Shown here piece by piece: positions 1 through 7,433 of a stretch of 14,936 bases of DNA; the first letter of the stretch is position 1, and every line of letters starts with the position of its first letter. Source of the DNA: DASRDU01 sp035560235 (GTDB taxonomy: Bacteria > Acidobacteriota > Blastocatellia > RBC074); assembly GCA_035560235.1 (NCBI GenBank), contig DATMAG010000014.1, forward strand, positions 1 to 14,936, in the 5' to 3' direction. The notes under the pieces are model-generated. The model was not told where the DNA came from, did not search any database, and was given only the letters and a program-made list of their open reading frames with translations. The position numbers and the translations under genes are program-made.

Positions 1-119
1 GGTCAATTGATTGTCTCTTTGGAGCGCAGGCAGCCTGCCTGCATGACTTGCGGAAAAAAGCCCCTGATCGAAGTCATGCAGGCAGGCTGCCTGCGCTCCA
101 AAGAGACAATCAATTGACC
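1..119. repeat. Perfect 49-bp inverted repeat
   Basis: Bases 1-49 are the exact reverse complement of bases 71-119, separated by a 21-bp centre (50-70) that is not part of the arms. Inside each arm is a smaller near-palindrome, GCAGGCAG-C-CTGCCTGC. The left arm begins at the first base of the window, so the true arm may be longer. It lies 24 bp beyond the stop of the minus-strand TauE/SafE gene and codes for nothing obvious. On RNA it would fold into a very long hairpin. It could be a dispersed palindromic repeat or MITE-like element, or a strong terminator for the minus-strand block. Copy number in the genome cannot be seen here. Confidence 0.95.
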
Positions 120-142
120 CTGGATGGATGATGTGCGCGAAT

Positions 143-1066
143 TTAGTCGGTCGCATCAGTGACATAATTTCCTCTATCATTGACTGCGGGCGTGAACAGA
201 CGCCGTTCAGTGAAGGCGGCGCGGAGCATCATTGCCGCGGTGTAAACGATGACCACGACCACCAGCCAGCGCAGCACGTCGAGCGGCAGCGATTTCACGA
301 CACAGGCCGCGAGCAGGACGCCGGGGATTCCGCCGAGCGTCAGGCCCAGCGCCGCCCGCAGATCGCAGCGTTCTTTGGCAAGAAATCTGATTGCTGCCAA
401 AGGGCCGGCGAAAGACGCCGCGCCGGCCATGATGGGAAAGGCGGCGCGCACATTCAGGCCCAACAAACTGAACAGCACCAGACTCGGCGCATAATGCCCG
501 ATGCCCAACGTGATCAGCGCGCCGAAGACAAAATACATCACCACCGCGATGACCATCCGTCCTACGGGCAGACCAATCGCCTCGCCGCCCGCCGGAAACA
601 GCCCGAACTGGCTCATCAGCAGCGACCACGCCGCCACGAGCAGCGCGACGCCCATGCCGATTTGAATCCACCGTCTCGACAAGCGCGCAACAATGCCCGC
701 GCCAAGCCATCCGCCCAGGGACATCGCCAGAATCATCAGCACGAGCAACACCGGATCAACGTTGATGACGGTCAGGAAAATCACCGCCTGCGCCAGACTC
801 GGCAGCGTATGCCCTGCCACCATCGTCCCCGGAATGTTTTCGTCACGCACGAGGCCGAGCAGCTTGTAAGCCGTCGTCGTGATCGCAAACGACCCGATGC
901 CGAGCGTGTCGAAAAAATTCGTCACGAAGCCAATCGCCAGCTGCACAAGCGACGGCGCGCCCGCCTGCTGCCTGCGTGCGATGCGCCACCAGACGACCAC
1001 ATAAATTGCGCTCAGGCTGCCGAGCGCGCTGAGCAGCGCGAGTTTCAGGGTGTGTCCTGTGTCCAT
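143..1066 (-). CDS. TauE/SafE-family membrane permease
   Basis: This 307-residue polytopic membrane protein belongs to the sulfite exporter TauE/SafE family (PF01925), whose members move sulfur-containing or other small organic anions across the inner membrane. Sequence support: hydrophobic segments at about 7-27, 43-62, 92-125, 136-152, 170-190, 194-225 and 240-282, the family-like stretch FVTNFFDTLGIGSF at about 47-60, and a second-half Gly-rich motif, TLGGIPGVLLAA, near 243-254. The ATG at 1066 is preceded by AGAGGAA with about 7 nt spacing. It is the last gene of the minus-strand block, 42 bp after the DUF2306 gene. The substrate cannot be deduced. No sulfur-metabolism gene is nearby. Confidence 0.9.
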   Translation of the reverse strand: MDTGHTLKLALLSALGSLSAIYVVVWWRIARRQQAGAPSLVQLAIGFVTNFFDTLGIGSFAITTTAYKLLGLVRDENIPGTMVAGHTLPSLAQAVIFLTVINVDPVLLVLMILAMSLGGWLGAGIVARLSRRWIQIGMGVALLVAAWSLLMSQFGLFPAGGEAIGLPVGRMVIAVVMYFVFGALITLGIGHYAPSLVLFSLLGLNVRAAFPIMAGAASFAGPLAAIRFLAKERCDLRAALGLTLGGIPGVLLAACVVKSLPLDVLRWLVVVVIVYTAAMMLRAAFTERRLFTPAVNDRGNYVTDATD

Positions 1067-1108
1067 AAATGATTCCTCTCTGAGGCTGGTGTGATGCGGC
1101 TGCAGACC

Positions 1109-1801
1109 TCATCCCTGGATGGCTTCGACGGCCCTGCCAGGCGCATTCTGTTTCGCCTTTGTCGGCATCCCTGACCTGATGGGCGCGGACAGGACGGAGC
1201 GAATCTCCGCCCAATGAATGGCCAGATCGGCCAGGAGAATTGACATGGCGATGCAGGACCAGATGATCGCCTGCACCATCTCGACTCCCAGTTGCTCCCA
1301 GCCGGTGACGCCCATAATGAAGCGCCCTTCAAGGAAGACCAGCGCGACGGCATAACTGCGTGTCATCCACTGGCGATGCGGGGTGATCTTTCGTTTGTAC
1401 GCAAACAGGAAGGCGAGGGCCGTCGCCAACATCAAGATCACGGCATTCACGACGGCCAGCACGGTGAAGGAACGGGGAAACCCAAACCGTTCATCGTAAT
1501 ACTGGATGTAAGCGCCCAAGGGCGCGAGTAGCAACGCCCCGGCCACGTACAGCCGCCCCAGAATGCGGTGCGCCCGCGTGTAACGCCGCCGCAATCGTTC
1601 CGAGAATTGCAGCGGTGCGAGCAGGATCACCACCGCGCCGAACAGGCCGTGCGGCAGCAGCCACCATTTGAACGGCGCGTAGTGCTGCCAGATCGGGTTC
1701 GACGGCTCGATGAGGAAGCGTTCGTTGTGATACAGCACGTACAACGTCATCACCGCGATCACGGAGAAGACCACATACTTCGCGTTGAGTCTGGTTTTCA
1801 T
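1109..1801 (-). CDS. DUF2306 family membrane protein
   Basis: A 230-residue integral membrane protein resembling DUF2306 (predicted membrane protein family of unknown function). Hydrophobic segments lie at about 9-25, 47-65, 84-102, 112-135, 147-165 and 175-195. Conserved-looking polar positions are in PHG (H51), TRAHRILGRLY (H78) and PHRQWMTRSYA (H142). The paired histidines near membrane edges recall cytochrome b561-like folds, but heme binding is only speculation. An ATG at 1807 is in frame, but the AAAGGAG at 1808-1814 touches it directly. The second ATG (1801) has proper 6-nt spacing and is preferred. It sits 56 bp downstream of the VOC gene in the same direction. Confidence 0.85.
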   Translation of the reverse strand: MKTRLNAKYVVFSVIAVMTLYVLYHNERFLIEPSNPIWQHYAPFKWWLLPHGLFGAVVILLAPLQFSERLRRRYTRAHRILGRLYVAGALLLAPLGAYIQYYDERFGFPRSFTVLAVVNAVILMLATALAFLFAYKRKITPHRQWMTRSYAVALVFLEGRFIMGVTGWEQLGVEMVQAIIWSCIAMSILLADLAIHWAEIRSVLSAPIRSGMPTKAKQNAPGRAVEAIQG

Positions 1802-1857
1802 CAGCATCTCCTTTCGGTCGTCTACTGCCGGCGCATGCGCTCGCTGCCTGCGAAGAA

Positions 1858-2427
1858 TCAGGACAGTCCATGTTCGACCGGGATGGGCGACACCCGCCCG
1901 TCAGGCCGCGCAAGCAGGGAATGATCGGGAACGCCGCTGCGGTACTGCGCCAACAGGTCGTCCGGGTCCACTTCCACGCCGATGGGGTTCGCGGCGAAGG
2001 CGTCGCTGAGCATATAAGCGTTGGCCTCTTCGACCGTGCAGGTGTCCACCTGAAACTCCATGCGGTTGCCGTCCGGGTCCTGGTAATAGAGCGAAAGCGT
2101 CATGCCGTGATGGATTGACCAGTACGGCATGACGCCCGCCCCCTTCAGTCGCGCGTAGGTCTCCAGCAGGTCGCCGACGTTGGCGTAGGTGTAGGCGACG
2201 TGATTGACGCCCGTGTCGGCCCGGCTGCCCGCCTCTACGCCGTCGGGGTTGAAGGCCGACATATTGACGAAGGCGAACCGGTGGTGCTCGTCGTCGAAGG
2301 TGAGGAAGGCCAGCGCCGGGTTCTGCCAGACCACCTTTGCCTCGAACACCGTCCGGTACCAGTCGAGCATTTCATCGAAGCGCCGGGTCTGATAGACCAC
2401 GTGCGCGAGTTTTGCGGGTTTAGCCAT
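1858..2427 (-). CDS. VOC family protein (extradiol dioxygenase-like, single module)
   Basis: A 189-residue vicinal-oxygen-chelate (glyoxalase/bleomycin resistance/extradiol dioxygenase) protein. Two beta-alpha-beta-beta-beta units are recognisable: AKLAHVVYQTRRFDEMLDWY near the start and GVNHVAYTYANVGDLLETY from about 73. The usual metal ligands appear to be H9, H76 and E124 (in the NRMEFQVD segment), so an active metal centre is plausible. The DPDGN-MEFQVD pattern resembles small biphenyl-diol/catechol 2,3-dioxygenase-type entries, but the substrate is unknown. Reading could start upstream at 2496, but that would overlap the preceding gene. The ATG at 2427 follows CGGAG and comes 23 bp after the stop of the SnoaL-like gene, suggesting co-transcription. 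Confidence 0.88.
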   Translation of the reverse strand: MAKPAKLAHVVYQTRRFDEMLDWYRTVFEAKVVWQNPALAFLTFDDEHHRFAFVNMSAFNPDGVEAGSRADTGVNHVAYTYANVGDLLETYARLKGAGVMPYWSIHHGMTLSLYYQDPDGNRMEFQVDTCTVEEANAYMLSDAFAANPIGVEVDPDDLLAQYRSGVPDHSLLARPDGRVSPIPVEHGLS

Positions 2428-2450
2428 GTCGTTTGCTCCGGGGTATGCGG

Positions 2451-2828
2451 TCAGCCCGCGTTGTGCAGGTGAAAAACCTTGCTGATGATCTTCCACCCGC
2501 CATCAAGTTTGAGCAGCGTGAACTGATCAGTGAAGCGATGGCCTGACCAGTTTTCGAGTTCGAGCCGCACCGTCGCCACTGTGCCGTTGAGATCAGTGCT
2601 GGCAATCCACGCCTGTAGTTCGGTGGCGGGCGGGTTCTCGTCAACCCAGTCATACAGCACCTGAATCGGCCCGGCGATCAGATCGAGGCCGAAGTAGCCG
2701 AAGATCGTGGCGTCGGCATGAAAAGCCGGTTTCATGTCCTCGCTGCGGCCTGACCTGCCGCCGTTGACATAATGCTGCACAGTGCTGGCAATCGCTTCGT
2801 AATCGCTCAGACTTGTAGTTTCATTCAT
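2451..2828 (-). CDS. NTF2-like protein, putative lumazine-binding/SnoaL type
   Basis: A 125-residue small cytoplasmic protein with the NTF2-like cone fold, most like the Lumazine_bd_2 family (PF12893). Diagnostic segments are YEAIASTVQHYVNGG near the N-terminus, MKPAFHADATIFGY at about 32-45, and the C-terminal GGWKIISKVFHLH. These proteins are small hydrolases, isomerases or ligand-binding domains, and the family name does not fix a reaction. The full family length is present and there is no signal peptide. The ATG at 2828 follows AAAGGA with 6-7 nt spacing. Neighbours on both sides (GYD upstream, VOC downstream) run in the same direction with short gaps. Confidence 0.88.
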   Translation of the reverse strand: MNETTSLSDYEAIASTVQHYVNGGRSGRSEDMKPAFHADATIFGYFGLDLIAGPIQVLYDWVDENPPATELQAWIASTDLNGTVATVRLELENWSGHRFTDQFTLLKLDGGWKIISKVFHLHNAG

Positions 2829-2878
2829 AAGAGTTCCTTTCAGTTGAAGTGGGTGTTGTCTGTCCGGACAGCTGCCGA

Positions 2879-3199
2879 CTATTGTCCCGGTGCGCGGTAA
2901 CTGACCGTCTTCTTCGTCGCTTCATCAATCTCTTCGGCACTGAGGAGCACGGTTGCCCTGAGCGCGACCGCGCCCGTTGCATTGACCGCCATCGAGAGCG
3001 CGGCAGCGGTGACGTTGTCCGGCAGGTCCACGATCAGGAAAACATCCGTGTCGCCAAAGGCGTAGTAGAACGTTTCCACCCTTCCGCCGATGGCGCTGAT
3101 GAGTTTCTCAACCGTCGCGCGGCGACCGGAGCCGCCTTCCCTGAGCAGGCCTTTGACGCCTTCTCCGGCATAGTTGCCCTGAAGCAGATACTTTGGCAT
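2879..3199 (-). CDS. GYD domain-containing protein
   Basis: A 106-residue protein of the GYD family (PF08734), small proteins of unknown function with a predicted ferredoxin-like dimeric alpha/beta fold. The N-terminus MPKYLLQGNYAGEGVKGLL and the central FYYAFGDTDVFLIVDLPDN stretch match the usual pattern, in which Gly-Asp-x-Asp is the name-giving core. The open frame extends upstream to 3265, but the ATG at 3199 begins exactly where the family begins and follows GGGAGGAA with about 6 nt spacing. The stop is 50 bp before the SnoaL-like gene. GYD genes are often found with small detoxification proteins, which fits the context but gives no specific role. Confidence 0.88.
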   Translation of the reverse strand: MPKYLLQGNYAGEGVKGLLREGGSGRRATVEKLISAIGGRVETFYYAFGDTDVFLIVDLPDNVTAAALSMAVNATGAVALRATVLLSAEEIDEATKKTVSYRAPGQ

Positions 3200-3380
3200 T
3201 GCTGTTTCCTCCCTGTTTGTTTGAGTTGTTGTGATGGATTGACGCACTTTTGTCTTCAATTTCATTTCTGGAACAAGTGACTGCTGCGATCAGAATCAGC
3301 TCGCACGGGACAAAGGTTCACAAATGCCCGCTGTGTATCTCTCTGCCGCCTGAGGTTATCGCCACAGCGTCAGTTCGGGG

Positions 3381-4220
3381 TCAGGGCATCTGTCTGGCCA
3401 GAAACTCCAGCACGATCCGGTTGAATTCATCTCGCTTTTCGAGCGGTGCAAAATGCCCTGTGCCGGAAATCAGAATCAGTTCAGCCCGCGGGATCAGCCC
3501 GGCCAGGGTTTTGGTGTGTTCGGTGTAGATGGCCTCGTCGTTGTCGCCGTCGAGGATCAGCGTTGGAACGGCAATGCTGTGTAACTGCTCTGCCGTGAAA
3601 TTCGGCTCAGTAGCCCACATCTGACCGATATTCTTCTGAAATGCTTCCCACCGCGCCGGGTCAGGCGACAACGCCTGATAATCCTTCGCCGCTTTCTCCA
3701 CGTACTCCCTGAACTTCCTGTTTTCACTGACGTCGGCGCGCAGGCCGGACGGATTGTAGTTGGCGCCATAAGCAATCAGCCTGTTCAGACGATCCGGGTG
3801 TCTGATGGCCAGATCGAGACCGATGATGGCGCCGTCGCTCCAGCCCAGAATGTGCGCCTTTGCGATGCCCAGATAGTCCATGAGCGCGATGACATCGGAG
3901 GCCATCAGGGCGTAGCCGATCTGCTGCGCTGAAAAGGTCGAGCGGCCATGACCGCGACTGTCAACGGCAATCACCCTGTAATGCCTGGACAGCACGGGAA
4001 TCTGATTTTCCCAGGAGCCGACATTGCCAAGCCCGCCATGCAGAAGGATGAGCGGTGTGCCTTCGCCGTGTGTTTCGTAAGACATCTGAATATCGTTGAC
4101 TGAAGCAAGTCCCCTGGCTGGCCTGGCCGTCGCGGTTGGCGCTGACGCCTGGTGACAGGCTGAGAGCAGTAGCGCCACGATCAGGGTGGATGACCAGCAG
4201 GGAATGTGAAAGCGGATCAT
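3381..4220 (-). CDS. Alpha/beta hydrolase lipoprotein
   Basis: A 279-residue alpha/beta-fold hydrolase that appears exported and lipid-anchored. Residues 1-22 form a lipoprotein signal peptide ending in lipobox LSAC, with C22 as the modified cysteine. The oxyanion segment HGGLGN starts at 61, the nucleophile elbow is GWSDG (S128), the acid is probably D224 in LILDGDND, and the histidine is H256 in GTGHFAPLE, so the triad is complete. VDSRGHGRS at about 86-94 is typical of the family. Substrate unknown: esterases, peptidases and C-C hydrolases all share this pattern. The ATG at 4220 is chosen because of AAAGGA upstream and the signal peptide. The 87 in-frame bases before it lie partly inside the neighbouring gene. 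Confidence 0.9.
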   Translation of the reverse strand: MIRFHIPCWSSTLIVALLLSACHQASAPTATARPARGLASVNDIQMSYETHGEGTPLILLHGGLGNVGSWENQIPVLSRHYRVIAVDSRGHGRSTFSAQQIGYALMASDVIALMDYLGIAKAHILGWSDGAIIGLDLAIRHPDRLNRLIAYGANYNPSGLRADVSENRKFREYVEKAAKDYQALSPDPARWEAFQKNIGQMWATEPNFTAEQLHSIAVPTLILDGDNDEAIYTEHTKTLAGLIPRAELILISGTGHFAPLEKRDEFNRIVLEFLARQMP

Positions 4221-4291
4221 GGAATTTTTCCTTTGCTGCAAATGCGGGGCTGCCGCGTCGCAGCCCGCCGCACGCTCAATCCGGCTGCCTG

Positions 4292-4696
4292 CTACTTCCA
4301 TTCCCACAGTTGGGCGCTCGTATTCCCCTCAGTATCCACCTCGTACTCGAAGATGGCGGCCACGCTGTTCAGGCGCATCCAGCGCTCGGACGAGGTCTGA
4401 TAGTAGACGGTGCCGCGATAACTGACGGAGCCGTCTTTCTTCACAGTCCCGACCCCCTGGCCCACCCACGTGGCCAGATCACCTTCCCGGCTCATGACGA
4501 TCCCCTGGCCCTCGCCGTACAGAGTTCCGTCTGGCCGGATGCGTGACCAGTAGGTGACTGTGTTGGTCGCCTTGACTCCGAGCAGCGTCAGGTTAGTCTG
4601 CGCGGAAGTTTCCAGCTTCGGGCTGCCATTCGGGTCAGGCAGCACTCTGCGTGACACTATCTTTCCTGATTCTTCGCCGATCTTTTCGCCCAGCAT
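4292..4696 (-). CDS. Conserved hypothetical small protein
   Basis: A 134-residue soluble protein without signal peptide or membrane segment. I do not assign it to a named family. It is rich in predicted beta strands with alternating polar and hydrophobic residues (for example NTVTYWSRIRPDGTLYGEGQG and YRGTVYYQTSSERW), suggesting a small beta barrel or lipocalin-like fold. Trp and Tyr are frequent and cysteine is absent. The ATG at 4696 follows AAAGGAG with 7 nt spacing, so it is very likely translated. It lies 71 bp upstream of the hydrolase start and 219 bp after the NTF2-like gene stop. Confidence 0.75.
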   Translation of the reverse strand: MLGEKIGEESGKIVSRRVLPDPNGSPKLETSAQTNLTLLGVKATNTVTYWSRIRPDGTLYGEGQGIVMSREGDLATWVGQGVGTVKKDGSVSYRGTVYYQTSSERWMRLNSVAAIFEYEVDTEGNTSAQLWEWK

Positions 4697-4915
4697 ACAG
4701 ATGCTCCTTTCGATTGATACTGCCTTGATGGATTCGCCAGGTCATCGGGCCTGGCGGCAGAGTTCAGCAGCCGCGCCTTGCGGGTCGCAATCACTACTGT
4801 CCCAGGCGGAAGTAGTGAAAGGCTGCGATCTGCCATCTGCCATTTCGTTTTGGTTCTCACCAGGCCCGAAGCGCTCGTCTTTTTTCGCGGCCTGTGAATT
4901 ACGTACATTCTTTGG

Positions 4916-5431
4916 TTATTTGGTTGCGGCTGGAATCAGGGTTCCCTGCGTGGCCACGACCTGCCAGCGGCCATCTCGTTTCACCCACACATCGGTGAAG
5001 CGGGATTGACGAGTAAATGGCCCGGTTTTGTCTTTTCCTTTTACCGTGACTTTGCCGGTTGCCACCGCGACGTTCCCGTGATCCTGCGCTTTTAAATCCT
5101 CAAGGACTTCCGACTCGGCTGTATTGGCCGGGTCTTTCGCATCGGCCAGGTCTTCTGTTTTGCTGGTGACTTTGCCGGTGCGACTACTGGTTGAGATGTA
5201 TTCCGTCGCCCAGTGATTCTCGTACCACGCAATGTCCTTTTTGATGTCGGCCTGCACCCATTCTTCTTTTTCCAGCCGCGTGATTTCCGCCACGGTATTT
5301 CCGCCCGGGCTTGCGGTGGCGGTCGCGGCGTTTGTGGCGGGAGAAGACGCGGCTTTCTCCTGGCTCTGAGCGCAGGCTGAGTACGAGGCCGCTACGATTG
5401 TCAGTGCTGCAATGATGAGTATTCGTTTCAT
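4916..5431 (-). CDS. Secreted NTF2-like (DUF4440-type) protein
   Basis: A 171-residue protein with an N-terminal export signal (MKRILIIAALTIVAASYSAC; either lipidation at C20 or cleavage near ACA-QS). An Ala/Ser/Thr-rich linker to about 45 follows, then an NTF2-like domain of the DUF4440/SnoaL type. The C-terminal FTDVWVKRDGRWQVVATQ segment is the hallmark strand pair of that family, and the helix with AWYENHWATEYI supports it. Such domains bind small hydrophobic molecules or act as simple enzymes, and the ligand is not predictable. The ATG at 5431 follows AAAGGA. Upstream, between it and the next gene, sits a strong GC-rich stem-loop (5481-5508). Confidence 0.85.
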   Translation of the reverse strand: MKRILIIAALTIVAASYSACAQSQEKAASSPATNAATATASPGGNTVAEITRLEKEEWVQADIKKDIAWYENHWATEYISTSSRTGKVTSKTEDLADAKDPANTAESEVLEDLKAQDHGNVAVATGKVTVKGKDKTGPFTRQSRFTDVWVKRDGRWQVVATQGTLIPAATK

Positions 5432-5480
5432 TGATTTTTTTCCTTTGGGTTGGTCAGGGCAATTGTGTTTTGGGGTATTG

Positions 5481-5508
5481 GCTGGCCCGGCGTCCGCGCC
5501 GGGCCAGC
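5481..5508. terminator. Strong intergenic stem-loop (12-bp perfect stem)
   Basis: GCTGGCCCGGCG at 5481-5492 pairs perfectly with 5497-5508 around a 4-nt loop (TCCG). It falls in the 112-bp gap between the minus-strand genes ending at 5544 and starting at 5431. No T-run follows on the minus strand, so it is not a classical intrinsic terminator. It may partially terminate transcription, protect a 3' end, or set different transcript levels within the block. Confidence 0.6.
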
Positions 5509-5543
5509 GATGGCGAAGAATACAAGCCCAAAGTACCAGCGGT

Positions 5544-6425
5544 TTACTGCCCTGGTTTAGTCGTTTCAGTCGGCTTTTTAGTCGCGGCAGCGGGCTTCGG
5601 TTTCGGCTTCCAGAAAGCCGGGTCGGCTGCGATAAACTCCTTCGACAGGTAGCTCATCTCCGGACTGAGGGCGAAGTGGATCGGTTCATTGGAGAGAATT
5701 GCCTTGCTGGTCAACTCCGATAATTTCCTTTGATTCTCACTGCCCAGGGCATCCTGCATTGCCTTCTGACTGGCCGGATTCGGATCCATCTCTGCCAGGG
5801 ATTTCATGGGCGTGAAGATCAGAAAGGTGCCGTTCGGCGCACCCGAAACGGTTTGATAGATGGCGAAGTGAGTGTCGGACTGGGCTTTTTCCAATGCCGC
5901 CCTGATGATTTTGCGGTACTCGATGAAATCATCGTTGAGGCCCGGACGCACCCGAATCATATTCACGCGAAAGTAGCGCATCTGAGCCAGGCTGACCGCA
6001 GGCTGGTAGCTCAGGTCATCGCGGAAAGTGGCCAGCATGCCGCGCGATCCGCGCAGCAGGTCTTTGTCGAGTTGGCGGAAGTGAGTATCCTCGGCCTTCA
6101 ACGCCGTCCGTTTCTCAAACTCCAGATTGCTTTTCTCGAAGGCGGCAAACGAATCATAGCCGGTCAGAAACCATGCTTCGGGTGGGCCGGATATGGAGGT
6201 CATGCCCAGCCAGTTCGCCGACCAGTTCGCTTTGGCGAATGCCCTGGCCCAGGCAGATTCCACCTGGGCATGTTCGGCATCCACATTAGGTTTGACCTCT
6301 TCGCGGCCAATGTTGAGAACCTTCGGCGGCGGCTGGGGCGCAGGCGTCTGCGCCAGGATGGTACACATTCGGTCTGCCGAGGGGGCTGCGATCATCAGCA
6401 ACATGATTGACAGGATTCGCTTCAT
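5544..6425 (-). CDS. Secreted conserved hypothetical protein (possible dimeric alpha-beta barrel)
   Basis: A 293-residue exported protein with a signal peptide at about 1-26 (hydrophobic LSIMLLMIAA, likely cleavage after LAQ). After a Pro-rich spacer it seems to contain two related halves: about 35-105 (VLNIGREEVKPNVDAEHAQVE, then EAWFLTGYDSFAAFEK) and about 148-245 (YFRVNMIRVRPGLNDDFIEY, then THFAIYQTVSGAPNGTFLIF). Both follow the strand-helix-strand pattern of antibiotic-biosynthesis-monooxygenase-like dimeric alpha-beta barrels, so an intramolecular barrel is inferred. The C-terminus is a Lys/Pro/Thr-rich tail. No catalytic residues are recognised. The ATG at 6425 follows AAAGGAG with 8 nt spacing. 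It starts with MKRIL like its downstream neighbour. Confidence 0.78.
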   Translation of the reverse strand: MKRILSIMLLMIAAPSADRMCTILAQTPAPQPPPKVLNIGREEVKPNVDAEHAQVESAWARAFAKANWSANWLGMTSISGPPEAWFLTGYDSFAAFEKSNLEFEKRTALKAEDTHFRQLDKDLLRGSRGMLATFRDDLSYQPAVSLAQMRYFRVNMIRVRPGLNDDFIEYRKIIRAALEKAQSDTHFAIYQTVSGAPNGTFLIFTPMKSLAEMDPNPASQKAMQDALGSENQRKLSELTSKAILSNEPIHFALSPEMSYLSKEFIAADPAFWKPKPKPAAATKKPTETTKPGQ

Positions 6426-6745
6426 GATCTTTTCTCCTTTGGGGTTTGTACTGCCGGGTTATGGATTACGTCAGGCTTACGAGCGCCCAGCGCCATAAGT
6501 AACAAACTCGCTTATGCGTGCGGCAAAGAGGGGCGGTGACCGGACATAAAAACCGTTCACACAATCAGGGCGGGTTACGGCGCGCCAAAAAACCTGCGCT
6601 GTAAAATTCGCCCGGCTTCCAGATCCACGTTCACGCTGGCGGTGGGCTCCAGCGTATGATCCGCCTCAATCATCCGCCGCCTGATGCAGGATGCGCTGAC
6701 TCAGGGCAGCCCTTGCTGACGCGCACGCTTCCCGGCACCGCGCAA
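6426..6745. other. 320-bp intergenic gap, possible gene remnant
   Basis: This is the longest gap inside the minus-strand block. I see no promoter or terminator that I would defend. A 6-bp inverted repeat (CATAAG ... CTTATG) around 6493-6516 is weak. On the minus strand, 6673-6575 gives an open frame of 32 codons with GC-rich third positions that reads like a protein C-terminus and may be a fragment of a lost gene. The promoter of the downstream sub-block could lie here. Confidence 0.4.
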
Positions 6746-7429
6746 TCAGCCGTTGCTCAGGACGATGTCCCAGTTGAAAAGCAGCGCGTCTTTTTCGATC
6801 CCTTTGGTGGGCGGCAATAATCTGGCCGTCACGGCATCGGTGACTTTGGCGGAATACTGATGCAGGTGCATAAAAATCCCGTCTTTTTCGTTCAGCGGTT
6901 CGTTTGGGAAAAACATCTGTGACACCAGCCGGTCGTGACTGCCTTCGATATCGAAATGAATATGCGGCGTGCGCTGAGTGGTCGCACTGGTCGGATACGC
7001 GCCGGGTTTGATCGTCTTGAAGTGGTAACGTCCCTGGCTGTCGGTTTTGATGACGCCGTAGCCTTGAAAATTCGGGTCGAGCGGCGCGTTGTTCGTGTCG
7101 CCTTTGTGCGCGTAACGCCCGTGCGCATTCGCCTGCCAGATTTCGATTTTCGCGCCGGAAACCGGTTTGCCTTTCACGTCCAGAAGCCGTCCGGCAACGT
7201 GAATGATCGTTCCGGCGGCGACGCCTTTGCTGCCTTTGATCGTCGTCAGATCGGCATCCTGGTCGAGCGGTTTCAAGACCGGATAAAACGGCCCCAGATC
7301 AACCTCAGGTGTAGTCATACGTTCCTGCTGTTGAGCGAAAACCGATCCACCCACAATTGCCAGGCCGCCGAAACCGAAGCCCGATTTCAGCATCTGTCGG
7401 CGCGAAAATATTTTTTCCTGTTCGTTCAT
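6746..7429 (-). CDS. Tat-exported intradiol ring-cleavage dioxygenase
   Basis: A 227-residue protein of the intradiol dioxygenase family (PF00775; catechol 1,2-dioxygenase/protocatechuate 3,4-dioxygenase beta type), which opens catecholic rings between the two hydroxyls using non-heme Fe(III). All four expected iron ligands are visible: Y106 (AHGRYAH), Y145 (PGAYP), H156 and H158 (TPHIHF), with the conserved Arg at 153. The N-terminus carries a twin-arginine signal, SRRQMLK at 9-15, then a hydrophobic stretch and a probable cleavage site near VFA, so the folded enzyme is exported. The physiological substrate is unknown. An ATG at 7447 is in frame, but the ATG at 7429 follows AAGGAG properly. 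Only 4 nt separate it from the ankyrin gene stop. Confidence 0.92.
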   Translation of the reverse strand: MNEQEKIFSRRQMLKSGFGFGGLAIVGGSVFAQQQERMTTPEVDLGPFYPVLKPLDQDADLTTIKGSKGVAAGTIIHVAGRLLDVKGKPVSGAKIEIWQANAHGRYAHKGDTNNAPLDPNFQGYGVIKTDSQGRYHFKTIKPGAYPTSATTQRTPHIHFDIEGSHDRLVSQMFFPNEPLNEKDGIFMHLHQYSAKVTDAVTARLLPPTKGIEKDALLFNWDIVLSNG

Positions 7430-7433
7430 TGTT

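Noticed and set aside
128..1072. Plus-strand 314-codon frame opposite the TauE/SafE gene
   Set aside because: Its product is rich in His, Gln and Arg with no domain, the usual shadow of a GC-rich membrane protein gene. The minus strand has clear family motifs and a ribosome site.
2200..2472. Plus-strand frames opposite the VOC gene
   Set aside because: No motifs, and fully covered by a gene with intact metal ligands on the minus strand.
4657..4908. 83-codon minus-strand frame before the small hypothetical gene
   Set aside because: It overlaps the next gene's start out of frame, has no ribosome site or recognisable motif, and has poor codon bias.
6490..6520. Hairpin CATAAG/CTTATG as a terminator
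   Set aside because: The stem is only 6 bp with an 11-nt loop and there is no T-run, so it is indistinguishable from chance.
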